DNA of 64,000 bases from Amphirosellinia nigrospora (Eukaryota; Ascomycota; Sordariomycetes; Xylariales; Xylariaceae). Under the pieces are notes generated by a model. The model did not search any database. It was not told the DNA's origin and was given only the letters and a program-made list of their open reading frames with translations. The stretch is from NCBI GenBank assembly GCA_004123355.1, contig SCHM01000001.1:6006001-6070000 (forward strand), read 5' to 3'. Position numbers and translations under genes: made by a program. Shown piece by piece: positions 36,325 to 46,534 of the stretch (positions are counted from its first letter, which is position 1; each line of letters opens with the position of its first letter).

Positions 36325-37398
36325 CTAGATCTCTTCCACCCTTCGTCTTATTACGGGAGGTGGGCTGGATCCTCGACTCATCGCTGGGCGCGGGTGGAAA
36401 GTCGGGTCAACCGGTCGAGGATGATGGTGGGGTTGACGACGATGGCGTTCACGGGCCCTCTCCATCTTCTTCATGATGTCCTTGTGCTGGCCCCGTTCTT
36501 CTTCGTCTCCCGGTGATCAACTCTCCACCAGGGATTTGAGAGGCGGCTAAACGCCTTCCAGCCACCGTCTTCTTTCGTCGATTTGACCTCTTGGCCCCGG
36601 AGGACGACGAAATACGTGCGCGTGAAAGGAAGCTGCTTCTTCCGCGAGAAGAAGCTCCTCCGCTTATGCTCCGGCAGTAGCTCCGTCATCCGAAACTCGC
36701 CCGGCTGCAGGACCACGACGCGCCATTCGCGCTGTCGGTACGGGTTTCTGTTGGTCGCAATGGTCTTGTCCTCGATGAGGTGCTGGACTTTGTCGTAGAT
36801 CTCCGGTGGGAGGTTATCCGCTCGGTTTGCCAGGTCCTGCTCATAAGCCCTCTCCTGGGTGATACCATTCTTGTACTTGAATCCACAGACGGCATCCTCG
36901 TGCATGTCCGCGAGCTCCCCTTCTACAACACTCGAAGTCAGTTACCGCCATTCAACGCGTCATATGTGAGGGTCTCAGCAACTTTCAAGCACCATTTTGA
37001 CACAAAATCGGAATCCCATGCTTGAAAGTTGCCGAAATAATGAAATGATTTTGGGAATTCTTACGATCGAACGAAATCATGGCGTTGGTTAGAACGCAAC
37101 CATCATGATTATTCCGATATCTAATACCAAAATTGATACCGCAGAACGTGTTCCATGACTGGCGAGAGTTCCTGTCCTCAATCAAGACGAACTCCCAAGC
37201 TTCGTAGACAGTTGTAGTTCGGTCGTCATCGATTGTAACCATCCTACGGCCGTTGAAATCCGGAATGCTCTCGGTCGATCTGATAGAGATAGAATCGATG
37301 TCACGTGGTGGCATCTCCATTTCGTCGACAATTTCAACAATGTCGGGCCGTGGCGAAGGTGACCGCCGGGATGGGATTATTTCGACAGCAGGCAACAT
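36325..37398 (-). CDS. Unrecognised fungal protein
   Basis: Starts at ATG 37398 (MLPAVEIIPSRRSPSPRPDI). Exon 1 encodes an acidic/basic-alternating N-terminus and then AWEFVLIEDRNSRQSWNTFC. An intron (about 36922-37055) holds a 14-bp inverted repeat. Exon 2 reads AVCGFKYKNGITQERAYEQD, REWRVVVLQPGEFRMTELLP and LPFTRTYFVVLRGQEVK. A one-base slip near 36500 shifts to QHKDIMKKMERARERHRRQP, a basic, coiled-coil-like tail ending near SSPPPVIRRRVEEI at the TAG at 36325. No known domain, signal peptide or membrane segment. Even codon quality through both exons and consistent splice sites support a real gene. The function is unknown. Confidence 0.65.
36978..37032. repeat. 14-bp perfect inverted repeat inside an intron
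   Basis: Arms GCAACTTTCAAGCA (36978-36991) and its exact complement at 37019-37032, 27 nt apart. It sits in the intron of the unknown gene at 36325-37398 and could fold into a stem-loop in the pre-mRNA. Confidence 0.85.
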
Positions 37399-39045
37399 GT
37401 TGCAACCCAGTTAACGATAGACACACACGGTACTTGAGAAATTAGTCGTCGAGAAGTCCTAGAGTGAAGTGATGAGGTGGTGACAAGAAACTTGGGTGTC
37501 AATCATGACGGGTGGGGAGATTATATCTCTTTCGAAGAGGAGTAGAGGTTAGTGACTATCCTCACGAGGGGAGATCTGGTGTCAGCCTGCGATTCTGCCT
37601 AGATGGCTGCATTGTGGCGGTCATGCGATTGGCTGCCACGAAGTATTCTTCTCCTACTGCTGCAGGCAGAACAAGGCGATGCACATAAGACCACCGATAT
37701 TGCGCTAGAGGTATTGACCAATATTTTTATTCGTTGGTGTCGGGCCTAAGTTTCCAGCTCTTCCAGAATCGTTTATACGTGATTGGTCCTGGAGGCGGTA
37801 GTGAGGGGATGACTGGCTGGTCGCATTTCTCGGATTCTCGTCAAACGGTAGCTTCCTCTAAACGTTCTAGCCCGTTCCACGGCTCTAGACACCGCCACGC
37901 TGGTACATGGTTTTGGGCATCTGGTAAAGTGATGTTCTTGATGGTTGAGATCGAATCCCTTGTTTGGGGCTCAGCTAAACTGACTCATGACGATGCGGAA
38001 CTAACCAGGTTAGTATGCTGGTGGTGTTAAAGAAGCGGCATGCGATGTCCGCGAGCTACGGCCAAGGAGTAAGCTTCGGCTTAAAATTGTCGCGGGTAAG
38101 ACACCAGGCTCATGTCGATAGTGCCTGAAGCCCGAGTTGGGAATAGCTTTGGGTACTCCAGGTATACACTTAGGCTTTGACAAGTTGGTCGTCTCGCTAT
38201 CGCGCTTGGGGAATTCATACTAGCTCATAATTGCGACTGAAGACCATTACTATTTATCTACTCTGCATTCTAGAATAGACGTTCAAGGCGCTTCCAGTTG
38301 CTCCCCCTTTCACCCTTCTCTCTGTTATTACTTTTCACTCAAACTGCAGTTGGATATTAATCTTTCATAGTTAGATGCATTTCCAGTCCTTCTCGAATGC
38401 CATTGCTTACTACTAGATACCTCTAGTAAGGCCGAGGTATAATTGAGCAGTGGGCTATTAGGAAGCAGTAACCAAAAGACTCGGTTGATTGGCGTTACAT
38501 ACCTATCTTCCCCTAGTAGCATACGTCTACAAGGTCCGAACCTTTAATACTCTTTTTGTATCAAGGAAATTTCTGACAACATGGCGTTGAATGCTTATGG
38601 AAGTGAATCAATTAGTCTTTGCTGTATTAATGAGTTTGGACTGGGGAAACATATAAGCCAAGTGAGATATGGGCTTGAACACATGATAGAGGCAAATCAA
38701 CACGAGCTCGCCAACATCTAGACCATTGCTGTCCCTTAGGTAATATACAGTCAGAACTTGTGCTGAATACATGGTCTGTCTATATAAATAACTGTATAGG
38801 AAGGCACGAGTGGCTCGATGGCCTAAATATCTATTGGGAAATTACTGCCTTCAGAGCTCCTTTCTAGGTTAGCTGTGGAAGGCATTGCGGCAGCTGCAGG
38901 TGCCATATCAGGTACTCTTATTTTGTACCTACTTAGTAGGTAGTACTACCTACTTCGGTACCTACCTCTTAGAGATATGTCGAGTGCTCCTGGGCTTGTC
39001 CACCTATACACATTCAACTACCTCACTACACACCTCACACTGACC
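37399..39045. other. Divergent intergenic region, no recognisable gene
   Basis: Frames such as 37734-38030 show no domain. The right end holds TACCTA-type repeats and a 20-bp palindrome close to the DUF7918 start (listed separately). Confidence 0.5.
38935..38954. repeat. 20-bp perfect palindrome in the DUF7918 promoter
   Basis: AGTAGGTAGT followed directly by its own reverse complement, centred about 100 bp upstream of the ATG at 39046. Flanked by GTACCTAC and GGTACCTACC. It could be a dimeric regulator site or a chance product of the local TACCTA repeats. Confidence 0.8.
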
Positions 39046-40378
39046 ATGGCTATTCTTAACGACGTACCAGGTGTTAAGGTTACTGTGCAGGTTGCCGGAG
39101 AAGACTTGGTCGAGTATGATGCTCTCGAGGAGGAGAGAAAAGCAAGGACTACATGTGCAACCTGTCCAACAGCGACGAAGTACATCGAGTGTATTGACGA
39201 AGTTGAATTTGCTATCAAGCTAACTGCCAGCCATGAATATGCCTGGGGCTATAAAAACCACTCTCTCCAGTTTAGTGTATTCGTAGATGGTAACCATCTT
39301 ACGACGCGCCTCATCTCGCCCCCGGGAAAGTCCATTACGATATTCGACAAGAGCGCGTTTTGCCCACAATCCCAACAATGGAGAAGTTACAATCTAAGGT
39401 TTTCCGCCGTCAGCACTAGTACGAGAGACACACCATTCAGACGATTAGGAGAACTTGCTAACTCATGCATGACCAGCCGATGATTCCTAGCAAGAACGCA
39501 TCGCGCAAGATCGCGAGATTGCCAAACGTATCGGACATATCAGGGTTCTTGTACAGCGATGCATCAAACTCATCGGTGGCCCTCCGGCCACGAAACGTTT
39601 CGCGAACCATACTCGGAAGTTCGAACTGGCTGAAAAATCGATGAAGGGGAAGGCCATTTCCCACGGAACAGCGTATTCAACCTTTATACATGACCATACT
39701 TAAGTATTTCACTGATATTGATATAGCTTTTCGCCTACTGAGAGAATACCTGCGCCCAAGAAATACATCTCGAGGGAACTACCTGAGGACCGCACCCAAT
39801 TGCCGTCTTTAATTTCGTTTATCAATCGAAAGGTATGATATAAATAAAGGTACCGCCTACAAATGACTAATCTTCCTCAGATGCGCTACAGAAGAACCTT
39901 ATCATCCCCCGAGATGCACAACCCTCCTTTGCCGAGTCATTTGATAAGTTGTCGCCGGCTGAAGTAGAACGTCGTGAGTCACATTTCTCATGTTTTCCTG
40001 CTTCGTCACATTGAGTTCTATTTAAAATCCCCAACATTCACAGGAAAGACATGTATAGAACTGGCTTTCGAATATAGACCTTCTGGTTTTAGAACAGCCA
40101 ACCCGTATCCTCGTCTTTCTAGTTGAACGGGTTAACTGACCCGAATACGATGCAGTCGCAAAAGAGAGATTCGAACAGATAAAAGTGAGTGTCTAAAAAA
40201 GCTGAATTGGCTATGAGTTTAGGCTGACAATTCGATACAGGGAGAAAACGGGTTTAAGGATGATTCGAAGCCGATCATCAAGCAGAAAACCATGGCAGCA
40301 ATAGACTTAACCGAAGGAGATGAGAATCCAACTCCAAGTAATAGAGGAGCTCAGTTCATTGACCTGACTCTCGATTGA
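39046..40378 (+). CDS. DUF7918 domain protein with SUMO-interacting-like motifs
   Basis: Start at ATG 39046 (MAILNDVPGVKVTVQVAGED), chosen over an upstream ATG (38977) because family members begin near VPGVKVTV. The domain continues TKYIECIDEVEFAIKLTASH and NHSLQFSVFVDGNHL. A frame slip follows near 39400. Then come DREIAKRIGHIRVLVQRCIK-like sequence, an intron (about 39671-39725), ERIPAPKKYISRELPEDRTQ, an intron, KNLIIPRDAQPSFAESFDKL and further short introns. The last exon is acidic and ends FIDLTLD at the TGA at 40376. IDLTEGD and FIDLTLD match the hydrophobic-acidic pattern of SUMO-interacting motifs. Fungal-specific family without a proven role; probably nuclear. Confidence 0.75.
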
Positions 40379-41451
40379 GCTATTCTCTCGGCTTACTTGT
40401 TCACTGCTATAGTTGCTCGAAAAGGTGACCTAGGAGGGGATACTGCGGGATGTTTAGGCCTCTGCTACTGGATTCCACACACGTCTGAGGACACCGTGGT
40501 ACTTTACTCGCGCCTGTATGGGATCTCATGAACATCCATCTCACCCGGCTGCTCCAGCGTCAGCTATAAACAGAACACATGGGTGACCTAGCTAGAGACA
40601 AGGGTCGTTGACTTCAGCCGCCGATTAGACTTGTGAGCTTCAACTTGATAATCGACGGCCAGTAACGGCGGTCTCAGGACATCGCCTACCGATGCTCGGC
40701 AATATATCTTGTCCGGACGAGTGATGGCGACAACAGTGGCAGCTGAAGAGGAGGAGATCACGACAACATCTCTCTAAGTTGAGTCCGGACTTTCGGGATT
40801 CGCAACGAACGAGCCGTGCCTCGGGAATTGCCGTTGAGCCTCCTCCTCCTGAATGAGAGTTTTGCATGGATTGTAATGGCGACACGGCTAGTGTCGATCC
40901 CCGTTCTCCATCGCCTCGGCTAACCTTTATAGACTTAAAAGGCCACCACTGCCGAGGTCGCGCGAGCAATTTGCCAGATCAGGCAACCCGGATAGCTAAA
41001 GTTCGTAGACCTGTCTGTCATAGGCTTGGGAGACATTGCATGTTTTGAGGCGGAATTGCAAACTCTGATAGGCGGTTCAAACGGGTTCTTAGGTTGCGTT
41101 CTTGATTGCTGTGTATTGCGAGAGCCACGATGGGACTTGTCAACTGCATGGTTTCTTCCCTTCTTCCCTGGTCCCTCTTTTCGATTTTCGGGTTATCTTT
41201 CTAATTAAATCATAAAAGGTTGAATTTTCCTTTTTTATTTTATTTTTACAAGTGTAATTCGAGTCATCGTTGTAGAAAACATATACATTTGCCAAGGCAA
41301 GAAGTCCATAACATAAACTGGATTGACAGGGATTGTGTTGAGAGCTCCATCTGCAACAGCTTCCCCCAACACTTTCCCCATTCCATTTAAATAATTATTT
41401 TCCCAGACCAAACCGTCTCACAAAAACAATCCAACCCCCACGTCGTCCACA
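40379..41451. other. Intergenic region, no recognisable gene
   Basis: Spacer between two plus-strand genes. 41200-41260 is T-rich. Frames at 40640-41208 lack domains. Confidence 0.55.
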
Positions 41452-42477
41452 ATGGCCGCCGATAAGACAGCAGCGAAACCCGCGCGGAAGCCGTCGTCGC
41501 CCGTCAAGAACGGCTACCTGATCCTCTACAATGCCGTGTCGGCCATCCTCTGGTTGACGGTGCTGGGCCGCATCGCGGGCGTCAACGTCGCCCGCGGCCA
41601 CCAGCTCGCGTACCCGGCCGTCGGCGAGTTCTGCAAGTGGACGCAGACGCTCGCGGGCATGGAGGTGCTGCACTCGCTGTTTGGTGAGTTCCGAGTCCGA
41701 TTCCTTCGCATCAATTCTACTTCAGGCGTCTGTCTGCTTGAGGTATCCCCCACCTCGGGATGGAAGTTGGGACGGACTGTCAACTTTAATGGCATACCGA
41801 TACTCCCAAAATCCCAATTGACCCTCGAGACAAAGACTAGCAGCCAACGATCCGCACTAAACAGTGAACAAACAACTAACAGCCGCTTCTCCCACTAGGC
41901 ATCGTCCGCGCGCCCCTCTTCACGACCTTCATGCAAGTCTTCAGCCGATACGCCATCGTCTGGGGCATCACGGACCTATTCCCACAACTAGGCGCGAGCC
42001 CGGCATACAGCAGCATGCTGGTGGCGTGGTCCGTGACCGAGGTGATCCGGTACTCGTACTTCGCCCTGACGCTGTCCGGCTGGCAGCCCTCGGCGCTGCA
42101 CTGGCTGCGCTACCACGCCTTCTTCATCCTATACCCGCTCGGCATCTCCAGCGAGGCGTGGCTCATCTGGATCGCCGTTGAGCCTGCGCGTCTCGCCGTG
42201 AGCCCGCTCTACAGCACCGCGCTTTGGGCTTACGTCGTCTTCGTCTACCCCCCTGTAAGTCACCCTGTTTTTTTCTCGTGTACTTGGGCCGTGGAGACGG
42301 GCCGGGTAGTATTATATAGACCGTGATGGTTGCTTGAGGATACAATCAATGGACACACAAGGAAGAGTACTTGCTAATGATTTTGTCTTAATTCTAGCTG
42401 CCTACATCCTATACACGCACATGATGGCCCAGCGACGCAAGGTCTTGAAAGCATCCAACACGAAAGCGACGCAATAA
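41452..42477 (+). CDS. PHS1: Very-long-chain 3-hydroxyacyl-CoA dehydratase
   Basis: ER enzyme of the fatty-acid elongation cycle: dehydrates 3-hydroxyacyl-CoA to trans-2-enoyl-CoA on the way to sphingolipid very-long-chain acids. Exon 1 starts MAADKTAAKPARKPSSPVKN, followed by the first TM and the family block LAGMEVLHSLFG. Intron 41684-41898. Exon 2 holds FTTFMQVFSRYAIVWGI, WSVTEVIRYSYFALTLSG and WLRYHAFFILYPLGISSEAW. The Tyr of LYP and the Glu of SSE, seven residues apart, match the catalytic Tyr/Glu pair of yeast Phs1. Intron 2 is about 42255-42397. The last exon gives AYILYTHMMAQRRKVLK, a basic C-terminus ending at the TAA at 42475. Frame is intact except for one missing G at the second donor. 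Confidence 0.95.
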
Positions 42478-42675
42478 ATCCATACTCCTCAAACAAGAAC
42501 GATGATATGAAAATGGTCTAAAGGTGTTATGATAATGGGATTGCTTGCTTATGGAGCATCGTGCTACCTATGTAGGATGAGGTATAATGTCTTGGTGTAG
42601 GAGGGGGAAAAGGTATAGACAAGAATATAAAAGGGGGTACGAGTATCAAACTGCGCACATATACAAAGAATAAAG

Positions 42676-44157
42676 TTAATGAATGTAGTAGCCGTAGTCG
42701 AGGTCTCCTCGTGTGCTCGTCTCATACCACTCGTTCTTTGACCAAGCTACAATCAATTCCTTCGCATCTTCCGATAACCGCTCATACCCCGAATTCTCTC
42801 TCGCCTCGAACATTGCTAGGAAACACATTAGTTAATATTCTGTAATGCGACGTTAGGAGGGGGAAAATGGGGGGAAATGGGCGTACCCATGTGCGCGCCC
42901 GTCTCATCCTTGGCCACATCATTGACCGCCTCCTTCCACACGCCCGCAGCCATTTTGGAGGGCAGATTGCAGAACGTTCTTTGGTTGCCCAGCACCGTCC
43001 CTACCATGCTGACTTGCTTCGATGTGGCTGCTTTCCCGAGCCTCGTATAGAGATTCGCAACCCAATATCCAGCTCTTGGTTCAGCCGTGCCATGGTACGG
43101 ACTCGGTTCTTAAGCTCCTCGCCGCGTGCCAAGCAGCCCACAAACTCGAGATGTGACGATACCCAGGACCACCCAGTCGTGATGTTGTCAAGGTTCATGT
43201 AGGCGGCCGCCGCACTACCGGCGGCAACGGCACTGGCCGCACCGGCGAACATGGCGACCTTGCCCCAGCCCCATCCCTCGTCTTTAGGCGCATTTGGCTT
43301 GCCATGCTTCTCGCTCTCGGCTATCGATCGTTTGTTTCCGGCCGATGGCTGATCCTTGTTGTCAGAACCCCAAAACGCCGCCGTTAGCCCGCTTAATTGT
43401 GCCAATGCCGCCGACGCGGTATTGTAGTGGCTCTCGGCGCCGTGCGCCACGACACCTGGAGCGATGCCTAGGAAGGGTGTGTCGAAGGCGAGGACGCCTT
43501 GTATGTAAGGGAACATGAGATTAGTCAGACCTCCGGGCGAGGACGTTCGTCGGTAGCTGTCGCCGAAGCCATCCCAATCTTCTTGGTAATTTGACATGTA
43601 ATCTTCGCCAGGTATAATAGGCCTCTCGCTCGCGAGGGAGATGACTGTCTCGGCGGCTACGATGCCGCCCATGGAATGTCCGATCAATATCGTGTGCACC
43701 GAGGGGTCTACCGTCGGAGAAGGCGTGCCGTTCGCTACTTCGATGTCGATGACACGCTCGAGGAGCCAGTCCCGGAACCGCGATACACACTCATGTAGAT
43801 CGCCTCGTGTCTCGTACTTGGGATAGGTAACGGCTCGCACGTCGACCTTCGGGAGCGCTGCGCTGAGTAGGGCAGCGAGGTGTTGGGCGAACTCGGACTT
43901 GGCACCGAAGGTGTCCTCACCCCCTACATCGTTTATACCCAAACATTAGTTCATTTCCATGGTAGGACTAAACGAAAACAACAATATTGCGCTTCCCACT
44001 CCTATAAACAAGGGTGGCCAATAGCATGGATGGCCGATTTCACGAAAAAGAGGCGCTCATGGATATGTGGCTAATGATAGTGGCATAGGCGGGGTCAATC
44101 GTCAATCATACATACCTTGAAGCCGTGGATGAAGCACAGCAGTAAAGTCTTCTTCAT
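42676..44157 (-). CDS. Alpha/beta hydrolase (lipase/serine-esterase-like)
   Basis: Exon 1 (ATG at 44157) is short: KKTLLLCFIHGFKG, with the oxyanion-type HG after a hydrophobic strand. A long intron ends near 43929. Exon 2 begins GEDTFGAKSEFAQHL and contains TILIGHSMGGIVAAE, the nucleophile elbow G-H-S-M-G-G, then FPYIQGVLAFDTPFLGIAPG. A small hydrophobic, Ala-rich stretch (VAMFAGAASAVAAGSAAAAY) may bind a membrane. After a one-base loss near 43056, the frame continues LYTRLGKAATSKQVSMVG-like sequence and NQRTFCNLPSKMAAGVWKEA. A last exon ends DLDYGYYIH at the TAA at 42676. The layout fits a conserved fungal family of DUF676-like hydrolases; substrate unknown. Confidence 0.82.
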
Positions 44158-44730
44158 CTTGCCCCATCGAAAAACGCAAAGACCTGAAACATCAGAATGA
44201 AAGGAAATCAAAAAGATGTCTTGGGATATCCGGCGAATGATAAGTGATACGATTGAGCAGGAGCTGACGACCGTTGAGTATAAGGTAAGGCGGGAACCAA
44301 GTGTCAATCACCCCACCTGCACAGTCTCGAAGTTAATGCATCTACCATGACGTTTGCGCTGGTGCAGCACAACCAAGATCCCTGAAGGGACCCCTAAACC
44401 ACTAAACCACTAGGTACGGAGTACACGTGTATTAATTAGGGGCTCCACCAACGTGATCGGGCAGACAGGTATCCACGGTCTACGTGTTACATGATATGAT
44501 AAAAAGATGCGGTGGCTAGACCGAGTCCAGACCGAGTCCTGACCGAGTAGTACTCAACTATACGAAGAAGATACACGTGGAATTGGGAAAGAAAAAAACC
44601 CTGAGCTGTCGTGTTCAATGCTCACTCGAGTAATTTCCCTACACTAAAATCATTCTGCCAGAAACCTGGTACTTAAAATACCACCCCAGAAACTTAAGAG
44701 ATTCGACACCGACACTTGCGCCCACTAACC
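44158..44730. other. Intergenic region between two minus-strand genes
   Basis: Promoter side of the hydrolase and 3' side of the oxygenase. Contains a direct repeat of CCGAGTCCAGACCGAGTCCTGACCGAG type near 44521-44548. No gene seen. Confidence 0.55.
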
Positions 44731-45861
44731 TTAGTAAGTAGCAGCCAATCTCTGGATCAGGTAGTCACCGCTATTGATTCCCGGATACTTCCTATCTTTC
44801 TCGGCCTCGTACGTGCCTGGAATAGCCTCGATATGGCTTGCAAAGTTGGGGTTGCAGAAATATCTATTTCATTTCGTCAGCTCTATCCAACAGCGTGGTT
44901 CTCTCACGAGGTGAGTACGTACGCGATGCTGTAACGGGCGGGATAGACGTCGCCGTCACCCGAAGGCGGCTCAACGACGCGGTGGATCGTGCTCTTGATG
45001 TTGTCATTGCTCCATCTCGCCAGCAGGTCTCCCGCGTTGACAACGCAGGTATCCTCGATCGGCGTGGCATCTACAAATGTGCCGTTAGGGCCCTGCACCT
45101 GCAAGCCGCCTCGAGAGTCCTGGAACAGCAAGGTGATAGACCCATAATCGCTGTGTGCGCCGGCGCGTACCTGGCCCGGGTTGATGGTAAAGACGTCTTT
45201 CCTTACCTCGGGGTAGTGGAGAAGACGAAGCGTGTTATCGCCGACGTCTGTGAAGCCATCGAACCAATGCTCATCGATTCCCAATCCGACTGCGATGGCG
45301 CGCATCACCTCTGTGTGCAGAGACTTGCATTTGTTGTGAAATTCGACCATGGTCTCCGCGAAGCCTATGAGCTCGCCTTCCTCGGCTGGCCAATGGTTCG
45401 GATGATTCGGTTCACCCTCCCGGCCGATCTCTAGACTTTCCTTGAGATCTGGGGCCGCATCTCGCAGCTTCTTGACGTCCTCCGGGTCGGTCAGCGTCGT
45501 GGTTTTCTCGCGCCCAGGGGCCGAGTAGCCCGATTTGATTCCGGGGATGTCCAGACGTGCGACATCTTCGTCTCGAGTGGTAGCCTAAAGTACTTGGCTG
45601 ACGTCTCGAATATATGCTTCCGATACTCTCGGGTAATGGGAAGCCCCTTGAGGTATATAAAACCTGCAGTCTGAAATCCATGAAGAATCGCCTGGGCCGT
45701 CTCTTTTCTTTGCTCCGGTGTCCCATTCAAGAACGAAGAGAAGTCGATGAGCTATTGGGTATTAAGTTTAATCATTCAACGGTCTTCGATCCCACTCAAC
45801 AACGAAAGCCTTAACTTACAGGAATGACAAGTCCTTCGCTTTGCACTGCCGCTGACTCCAT
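44731..45861 (-). CDS. Thymine-7-hydroxylase (2-oxoglutarate/Fe(II) dioxygenase)
   Basis: Oxidises the thymine methyl group three times, to 5-hydroxymethyl-, 5-formyl- and 5-carboxyuracil (iso-orotate), using O2 and 2-oxoglutarate. ATG at 45861 (MESAAVQSEGLVIPLIDFSS) with an intron after VIP (donor near 45820). Family blocks: AILHGFQTAGFIYLKGLP, NTLRLLHYPEVRKDV, VRAGAHSDYGSITLLFQDS, VVNAGDLLARWSNDNIKSTI and HRVVEPPSGDGDVYPARYSI. The iron ligands are the His and Asp of HSD and the His of HRVV; the Arg of RYS binds 2-oxoglutarate. A second intron (about 44860-44918) joins SIA to YFCNPNF. The end is LIQRLAATY at the TAA at 44731. It agrees closely with my memory of the characterised Neurospora enzyme, start to end. 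One G is missing near 45529 (SNR-GYSAPG). It shares a 673-bp divergent promoter with the iso-orotate decarboxylase. Confidence 0.9.
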
Positions 45862-46534
45862 CTTCGCTTCTGTACGACGTCGCTAGAAATATCAATACCG
45901 GCTCAACGTGTGTCGCAAGCTGCCCACTGGTAAAGAAGGAAATTTATGCTTCTTTATTTTAAAGCCTCGAAGCTAGGAGGGGTCAAACGACCAAGTTTGC
46001 ACGAGTAATTGGCGGCCAATTCTCAAGACCTTCGCTTGCTGTCCCAACTTATACAGTAAGACACCGGTAATAAACCGCGATCTAAGAATATAAGACTTTG
46101 CGACAAGCTGTAGAGCATCATTCGATGCACTTATACTTATACTAAGTACAATATGCAGGTACTACCTACCCCACATGAGCCCGAGATAAGAGCTACGTAG
46201 TCGAAAAGAGAGGGAAGCATCAAGGTGGGTTGACACAGTCACCTCGTTCTACTAGCTATGAGACTCAAAGATAACTACTTAGCATCCATTGCACGGAATT
46301 TCCCACTAACCCTGGCTTTCAGCTCGTCTGGATGAAGTGAGCATCACGTGTCAGTTATCGCTCTATAGATCACGACTATTCTCTCCTACGATAAACTCTT
46401 AATGGTTGGCTGCTCAGCATAAGCTAGCTATCAGTGAGGCGAGCCTCAACTTGTTCACTTAGATCTCATTATAGACGTTCTTTTCTTCACACACATCTCA
46501 CTCATCCAGCTGCGCGTCAACTCAGCAAGGCATA
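45862..46534. promoter_or_regulatory. Bidirectional promoter with five HGATAR (GATA-factor) motifs
   Basis: Separates the divergent starts of thymine-7-hydroxylase (45861) and iso-orotate decarboxylase (46535). GATA-type sites: AGATAA 46184-46189, AGATAA 46269-46274, TTATCG 46355-46360 (minus), CGATAA 46389-46394, CTATCA 46428-46433 (minus). About two would be expected by chance in this length. AreA/NIT2 nitrogen regulators bind such motifs, which fits pyrimidine salvage and catabolism. A CACGTG E-box lies near 46345. Confidence 0.6.
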
